Assembly: GCA_028281075.1 (NCBI GenBank)
Contig: JANQKO010000116.1
Span: 1-9,158 of the forward strand
Length of the DNA stretch: 9,158 nt
Direction of reading: 5' to 3'
DNA from: Alphaproteobacteria bacterium
GTDB taxonomy: Bacteria > Pseudomonadota > Alphaproteobacteria > GCA-2731375
Shown here piece after piece: positions 5,747-9,158 of this stretch. The notes under the pieces were generated by a model. That model was not told where the DNA came from. It saw nothing but the letters and a program-made list of their open reading frames with translations, and made no database searches. The translations under genes and the position numbers were made by a program. Numbering within the stretch: position 1 is the stretch's first letter; the number at the start of each line of letters is the position of its first letter.

Positions 5747-6199
5747 TCAGGCGCCGCCCGTGTTGATAGGCGCGGCCCGCCCGTCCGGCACGACGGCGGT
5801 GGTCTCGATCTCGACCTTGGCGCGGTCCTCGACCAGGGCCACGACCTGAACCAGCGCCATGGCCGGGAAATGCCGGCCGATGATGTCACGGTAGGCGGCG
5901 CCGACCTCGCGCAGGGCGGCAAGATATTCGTGCTTGTCGATGACGTACCAGGTCATGCGCGCGATATGCGATGGCCCGGCGCGACCCTCGGCCAGCACCG
6001 CCACGGTGTTCGCCAGACACTGACGCACCTGGGCGGCGAAATCGTCGGTCTCGAATTCGCTCGTTTCGGGATTCCAGCCGACCTGGCCGGCGACGAACAC
6101 GGTCCGGCCGCTGGCGGCGACGCCGTTCGAGAAGCCGGGGGTCTTGGACCAGTTCTTGGGGTGCAGGAATTCCACGCGCGCACCATCGGTCTGCTGCAT
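5747..6199 (-). CDS. Rid-family (YjgF/YER057c/UK114) protein without catalytic Arg
   Basis: The 150-residue protein has the Rid fold: GFSNGV (22-27), VFVAGQVGWNPET (34-46), FAAQVRQCLANTVAVL (54-69), the conserved FPA (111-113) and KVEIETTAVV (128-137). Rid proteins form trimers with clefts between subunits, and several deaminate enamine/imine intermediates. 2-Aminomuconate deaminases also belong to the family. In E. coli RidA the catalytic Arg105 follows FPA; here that residue is Met114. Glu130, in the conserved acidic position, is kept. It is therefore not a standard RidA, and its reaction is unknown. The start at 6199 (MQQTDGARVEF) fits family N-termini but has no good ribosome site. An in-frame TTG at 6256 would overlap the predicted promoter. 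It is the first gene of the operon with gcdH. Confidence 0.85.
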   Translation of the reverse strand: MQQTDGARVEFLHPKNWSKTPGFSNGVAASGRTVFVAGQVGWNPETSEFETDDFAAQVRQCLANTVAVLAEGRAGPSHIARMTWYVIDKHEYLAALREVGAAYRDIIGRHFPAMALVQVVALVEDRAKVEIETTAVVPDGRAAPINTGGA

Positions 6200-6227
6200 C
6201 GGGGGCTGGCCGGACGGCCTGAAATTT

Positions 6228-6256
6228 GTTTTAGGCCTAAAATGTTTCCGGAACAA
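6228..6256 (-). promoter_or_regulatory. Predicted promoter of the Rid-gcdH operon
   Basis: On the minus strand, TTGTTC (6256-6251) and TAAAAC (6233-6228) are separated by exactly 17 bp. Transcription would start near 6221, giving a leader of about 20 bases before the ATG at 6199. The -10 lies inside the palindrome described next. Promoter calls by eye are uncertain. Confidence 0.45.
6229..6242. promoter_or_regulatory. Perfect 14-bp palindrome, candidate operator
   Basis: TTTTAGGCCTAAAA is a perfect inverted repeat that covers most of the predicted -10 and part of the spacer of the operon promoter. A dimeric regulator bound there would block transcription, so repression lifted by a pathway intermediate is the likely logic. 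I do not recognise the site as that of a known regulator, and no regulator gene for it is in the window. Confidence 0.5.
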
Positions 6257-6319
6257 CCGCGGCGTCGGCCGGCTCGTGCGACAATTTGTGCATTGCCGGG
6301 CGAGGAATGATCGCGAATT

Positions 6320-6353
6320 GTTAACTGGTTAACCTGACCTTAGCGCGTAGAAT
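6320..6353 (+). promoter_or_regulatory. Candidate hemA promoter with double GTTAAC site
   Basis: GTTAAC-TG-GTTAAC (6320-6333) is a 14-bp symmetrical site. TAGAAT at 6348-6353 is a good -10 candidate facing hemA. The -35 region at 16-bp spacing (TGGTTA, 6326-6331) is weak and overlaps the double site, which could suit a regulator contacting polymerase. An alternative promoter is TTGCAG (6354) with TATATG (6378). No FnrL (TTGAT-N4-ATCAA) or Irr-type box is seen. Confidence 0.35.
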
Positions 6354-6405
6354 TGCAGATATAGGGCCTGAAAACGTTATATGCCGACCCCGAGGAGGCG
6401 GTGAG

Positions 6406-7617
6406 ATGGATTACGAAAAGATTTTCGCGGAGCGCATCGCCGCGTTGAAGGACGAGGGGCGCTACCGGGTCTTCGCCGACCTGTCCCGACGGACCGGCGA
6501 GTTTCCGCGCGCGACCCGGCACACGGCGCAGGGCGAGCGGGAGGTCGTCGTCTGGTGCTCGAACGACTATCTCGGCATGGGCCAGCACCCGGTGGTGCTC
6601 GAGGCCATGCACGAGGCCGTCGACAAGATGGGCGCCGGCTCGGGCGGCACCCGGAACATCTCCGGCACGACGCACTATCATGTGCTGCTGGAGCGGGAGC
6701 TCGCCGACCTGCACGGCAAGGAAGCGGCGCTGCTGTTCACGTCGGGCTACATCTCCAACGATGCGACGCTCAGCACGCTCGCCAAGGTCCTGCCGGGCTG
6801 CATCATCTTCTCCGACGCGCTGAACCACGCCTCCATGATCCAGGGCATCCGCAACGGCGGCTGCGCCAAGCAGATCTTCCGGCATAACGATGTCGCGCAC
6901 CTGCGCGAGCTGCTGGCCGCGGCGCCGGCCGGAGCGCCCAAGGTGGTGGCCTTCGAATCGGTCTATTCCATGGGCGATGGCGTGGCGCCGATCGCCGAAC
7001 TGTGCGACGTGGCCGAGGAATTCGGCGCGCTGACCTATCTCGACGAGGTTCACGCCGTCGGCATGTACGGCCCGCGCGGCGGCGGCGTCGCCGAGCGTGA
7101 CGGCGTCATGCACCGCCTGGACATCATCGAGGGCACGCTGGCCAAGGGCTTCGGCGTCATGGGCGGCTACATCACCGCCTCGGCCAACCTGGTCGATGTC
7201 GTGCGCAGCTATTCCTCGGGCTTCATCTTCACGACCTCGCTGGCCCCGGCCCTGACCGCGGGCGCGCTGGCGAGCGTGCGCTACCTGAAGGCCTCTGAGA
7301 CGGAGCGCCGGCAGCAGCAGGAGCGGGCGGGCCGCCTGCAGGCGCTGCTGCGGGAGGCCGGCTTCCCGGTCATGACCTCGGACAGCCATGTCGTACCGGT
7401 CATCGTTGGTGACGCGGTGTTGTGCAAGCAGGTCTCGGACGCGCTGCTCGACGAGCACGGCATCTACGTGCAGCCGATCAATTTCCCGACCGTGCCGCGC
7501 GGCACCGAACGGCTTCGCTTCACGCCGGGACCGCTGCACACGGACGCGCTGATGCACGAACTGGTGTCGGCGCTCAACCAGGTCTGGGCCCGGTTCAACC
7601 TCGAGCGGGCGGCCTAG
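6406..7617 (+). CDS. hemA: 5-aminolevulinate synthase
   Basis: This 403-residue PLP enzyme condenses glycine with succinyl-CoA to 5-aminolevulinate, the first step of heme (and bacteriochlorophyll) synthesis by the C4 route. Visible markers are WCSNDYLGMGQHP (50-62), GAGSGGTRNISGTTHYH (76-92), FTSGYISNDATL (111-122), and FSDALNHASMIQGIR (135-149). The PLP-contacting Asp213 lies in YLDEVHAVGMYG, and the PLP-binding Lys247 in GTLAKGFGVMGGY. The length is typical of the alphaproteobacterial enzyme. The ATG has a strong ribosome site (GAGGAGG, 7 bases upstream). It is divergent from the Rid-gcdH operon over a 206-bp spacer and is followed at 8 bp by the small DUF6898-like gene. Confidence 0.98.
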   Translation: MDYEKIFAERIAALKDEGRYRVFADLSRRTGEFPRATRHTAQGEREVVVWCSNDYLGMGQHPVVLEAMHEAVDKMGAGSGGTRNISGTTHYHVLLERELADLHGKEAALLFTSGYISNDATLSTLAKVLPGCIIFSDALNHASMIQGIRNGGCAKQIFRHNDVAHLRELLAAAPAGAPKVVAFESVYSMGDGVAPIAELCDVAEEFGALTYLDEVHAVGMYGPRGGGVAERDGVMHRLDIIEGTLAKGFGVMGGYITASANLVDVVRSYSSGFIFTTSLAPALTAGALASVRYLKASETERRQQQERAGRLQALLREAGFPVMTSDSHVVPVIVGDAVLCKQVSDALLDEHGIYVQPINFPTVPRGTERLRFTPGPLHTDALMHELVSALNQVWARFNLERAA

Positions 7618-7625
7618 GCGGGATC

Positions 7626-7889
7626 ATGGCCGGATCGCGGCGGGGCCGCCGTCCGCCGGCGGACGGCGGGGAGTTCCTGCTCGAATTCCGGCGCATCGGC
7701 AACGCCGTCAAGGTCTCGGCCATCGATCCGGTCACCGGCACCGAAGTCTCGATCGCCGGTCCCGCCGGCATCGGCGAAACCGAACTCTCGCGCAACGCCT
7801 GCAACAAGCTTCGCTATGTCCTGCGGAAAAAGTACGGAGAAACGGCCACTCCCTCGGAAACGGGGCGACGGCACGGCATCAAGATCTGA
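7626..7889 (+). CDS. Small conserved protein, DUF6898-like
   Basis: The 87-residue protein has a conserved-looking core, GEFLLEFRRIGNAVKVSAID followed by PVTGTEVSIAGPAGIGETEL and a helical NACNKLRYVLRKKYG. It has a basic N-terminus (MAGSRRGRRPP) and no membrane segment. I recognise the core from short proteins of unknown function in alphaproteobacteria, annotated to my recollection as DUF6898, and their role is not known. The start is 8 bp after the hemA stop with GGCGGG just upstream, so the two are co-transcribed and probably coupled. The frame continues upstream into hemA, but that part is an out-of-frame shadow. Confidence 0.8.
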   Translation: MAGSRRGRRPPADGGEFLLEFRRIGNAVKVSAIDPVTGTEVSIAGPAGIGETELSRNACNKLRYVLRKKYGETATPSETGRRHGIKI

Positions 7890-7918
7890 CGGTGCCGGCA
7901 ACGGCCTGACAGCGGCCG

Positions 7919-8344
7919 CTACGCGGCGTTGCGGCGGCGCCCCAAACCGATCTTCTTGGCGAATTTCGACCGCTGCGTCGAGTAGTTCGGCGCCACCATC
8001 GGATAGTCGGGCGGCAGGTTCCACTTCGCCCGATACTCCTCGGGCGTCATGTCGAATTTCGTCCTGAGGTAGCGCTTCAGCATTTTCAGCTTCTTGCCGT
8101 CTTCCAGGCAGACGATGTATTCAGGCGTCACCGACTTACGAACCGAAACAGCCGGCTTCGGCGCGCTTTCCTTTATCTTCTCGTCGGTTGTCTCGATACC
8201 GGCCAAGGATTGATGAACGGTCCGAATTAAATCCGGAATGTCGGAAGCGGGCAGGGAGTTAAAACTGACGTAAGCCGATACGATGTCGCTGACCATACGT
8301 AACATTTCTTTGTTCGAAACGACGGCTTCGTTATCTACGTTCAT
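7919..8344 (-). CDS. mucR: MucR/Ros-family transcriptional regulator lacking zinc ligands
   Basis: The 141-residue protein has the family layout: an N-terminal oligomerisation region (MVSDIVSAYVSFNSLPASDIPDLIRTVHQSL, about 17-47), a linker, and a C-terminal DNA-binding part starting at SVTPEYIVCLEDGKK (71-85). MTPEEYRAKWNLPPDYPMVAP and a basic KKIGLGRRR end follow. Family members bind AT-rich DNA and often repress surface polysaccharide, motility or cell-cycle genes. The usual zinc ligands are incomplete. Cys79 and the acidic Asp82 remain, but the His after KR is Tyr92 and the following His position(s) are Lys96-Phe97. The fold may therefore be zinc-independent, as known for some MucR homologues in Mesorhizobium. 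It converges on the DUF6898-like gene with a 29-bp gap and diverges from glyA. The start at 8344 has only a weak ribosome site. Confidence 0.92.
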   Translation of the reverse strand: MNVDNEAVVSNKEMLRMVSDIVSAYVSFNSLPASDIPDLIRTVHQSLAGIETTDEKIKESAPKPAVSVRKSVTPEYIVCLEDGKKLKMLKRYLRTKFDMTPEEYRAKWNLPPDYPMVAPNYSTQRSKFAKKIGLGRRRNAA

Positions 8345-8374
8345 GTGGATTTTCCATGTAATCGGGAGGCAGGT

Positions 8375-8404
8375 TTAATTGCCACGTTACTTTTCCTATG
8401 TCAA
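8375..8404 (-). promoter_or_regulatory. Candidate mucR promoter (consensus -35)
   Basis: TTGACA is perfect on the minus strand at 8404-8399. The best -10 at 17-18 bp spacing is poor (CAATTA or AATTAA, 8381-8375). The spacing to the mucR ATG (about 30 bp) is reasonable. The weak -10 leaves the call uncertain. Confidence 0.35.
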
Positions 8405-8492
8405 TCATTTCTGAAATTTTCGACTGTTTTACACCTGCAGCCAAGTTTACACGCTTGAATCCGACACCATTTAATGGATAGCCGGCCCCGGC

Positions 8493-8531
8493 CCGCCGGA
8501 GGCGTTGCCACGCCGGCGGACGGACCGCCGG
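8493..8531 (+). promoter_or_regulatory. Mutually exclusive hairpins upstream of glyA
   Basis: CCGGCGG (8513-8519) can pair with either CCGCCGG on its left (8493-8499) or CCGCCGG on its right (8525-8531). The left fold is extended by GGCGT-TGCC-ACGCC (8501-8514). No U tract follows either fold, so this is not a clear attenuator. It matters only if glyA transcription starts upstream of it. Confidence 0.3.
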
Positions 8532-8721
8532 TCGGCCCACGGCTCCCGATACCGCGATCTGTTGTGCGGCGCTGGCGCGCAGGTGCGACATCTGGTACTG
8601 ATTGCGGACTTTCGGGCACCGCGCCGCCCTGGCATATGGGGCCGGCGAATGTTCGATATGGCTCATCGTTCCTGTTGGACGGCCAAATCACAGCTTGTTC
8701 GTTCGTCAAAGAGGCTTGCCG

Positions 8722-9158
8722 ATGTCGCTTTCCGACGCTGCCCATTCGACCAGTGGCGCCGCGGATTTCTTTACCCAAGACCTCGCCGCGCGCGATCCCG
8801 AACTCCATGCCGGGGTCGCCGCCGAGCTGCAACGACAGCAGAATCAGATCGAGCTGATCGCGTCGGAAAACATCGTCAGCCATGCCGTGCTGCAAGCCCA
8901 GGGCTCGGTGCTGACGAACAAGTATGCCGAAGGCTATCCCGGCCGCCGCTATTACGGTGGCTGCGAGCATGTCGATGTGGCCGAGCGCCTGGCCATCGAA
9001 CGGGCGACGAGGCTGTTCGACTGCGCCTTCGCCAACGTGCAACCGCATTCCGGCGCGCAGGCGAATCAGGCGGTCTACATGGCGCTGCTGAAGCCGGGCG
9101 ACACCACGCTCGGCCTGTCGCTGGCGGCCGGCGGACACCTGACCCACGGGGCACCGCC
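8722..9158 (+). CDS. glyA: Serine hydroxymethyltransferase, N-terminal part (cut by window edge)
   Basis: The first 145 codons are present and the gene continues past the right edge. This PLP enzyme interconverts serine plus tetrahydrofolate with glycine plus 5,10-methylene-tetrahydrofolate in the cytoplasm. Markers include IELIASENIVSHAVLQAQGS (43-62), LTNKYAEGYPGRRYYGGCE (64-82), the phosphate-binding NVQPHSGAQAN (105-115) with Ser110, and GGHLTHGAP (137-145). The active-site Lys lies beyond the edge. The ATG at 8722 has AGAGG 7 bases upstream. The N-terminal 20 residues before the conserved part are variable, as usual. It supplies glycine, the substrate of HemA encoded upstream, but the two genes are separated by mucR on the other strand and are not one operon. 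Confidence 0.96.
   Translation, partial: MSLSDAAHSTSGAADFFTQDLAARDPELHAGVAAELQRQQNQIELIASENIVSHAVLQAQGSVLTNKYAEGYPGRRYYGGCEHVDVAERLAIERATRLFDCAFANVQPHSGAQANQAVYMALLKPGDTTLGLSLAAGGHLTHGAP

Larger units (their letters stand above)
8345..8721. other. Divergent mucR-glyA intergenic region
   Basis: This 377-bp gap holds no gene I can support. The mucR-proximal 130 bp is AT-rich with many TpA steps, the kind of DNA MucR proteins prefer, so autoregulation is plausible. The glyA-proximal part is GC-rich and holds competing hairpins. A short stretch at 8356-8376 resembles mucR coding sequence (see findings). No known riboswitch was recognised before glyA. Confidence 0.5.

Noticed and set aside
4498..5766. 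422-codon plus-strand frame
   Set aside because: It is fully antisense to gcdH, has the Arg/Ala/Val/His-rich composition of a GC-rich shadow frame, and shows no domain.
6340..7557. 405-codon minus-strand frame
   Set aside because: It is antisense to hemA, His/Gln/Arg-rich and without any recognisable domain.
8331..8666. 111-codon minus-strand frame overlapping the mucR start
   Set aside because: It has no ribosome site, shifts abruptly from GC-rich to AT-rich composition, and is out of frame with mucR. Only its end resembles MucR, and that is reported separately as a possible remnant.
8532..8721. Riboswitch upstream of glyA
   Set aside because: I looked for glycine, SAM/SAH and tetrahydrofolate-type conserved cores and recognised none.

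Overview
The window is high-GC chromosomal DNA of an alphaproteobacterium, probably a Rhodospirillales-type lineage. The support is a C4-pathway 5-aminolevulinate synthase (HemA), a Ros/MucR regulator, a small alphaproteobacterial protein next to hemA, and the 'GP-x-RR' tail on the response regulator. The exact genus cannot be read from the sequence. Nothing indicates a phage, plasmid or large island. Most of the content is housekeeping and metabolic.

Left part, minus strand (1900 to 177): a stand-alone response regulator overlaps a histidine-phosphotransfer (HPt) protein by an ATGA junction. A single-pass membrane protein resembling FliL follows. No sensor kinase is present, so the pair probably joins a phosphorelay whose kinase lies elsewhere. 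Upstream of the regulator is a strikingly AT-rich stretch (about 1958-2110), then tRNA-Pro(CGG), also on the minus strand, with a clear promoter.

Repeat cluster (2393-2664), between tRNA-Pro and the next operon: two copies of one palindromic repeat lie in opposite orientations. One is intact. The other is split by a 157-bp miniature element with terminal inverted repeats and a perfect 5-bp target duplication. The inserted element carries two further hairpin repeats facing each other.

Central operon, minus strand (6199 to 2670): a Rid-family protein, glutaryl-CoA dehydrogenase, an EamA-type transporter and an alpha/beta hydrolase of kynurenine-formamidase type. The grouping suggests catabolism of tryptophan/kynurenine or a related compound to glutaryl-CoA and crotonyl-CoA. 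A palindrome overlaps the predicted promoter, so the operon may be under a repressor.

Right part: hemA diverges from this operon and is followed at 8 bp by a small DUF6898-like gene. A MucR-family regulator that has lost its zinc-binding histidines converges on them. glyA (serine hydroxymethyltransferase), cut by the window edge, diverges from mucR. HemA consumes glycine and GlyA makes it, so the two are metabolically linked. The most interesting items are the nested repeat insertion, the putative kynurenine-to-glutaryl-CoA operon with its promoter palindrome, the Rid protein without its usual catalytic arginine, and the MucR homologue without zinc ligands.
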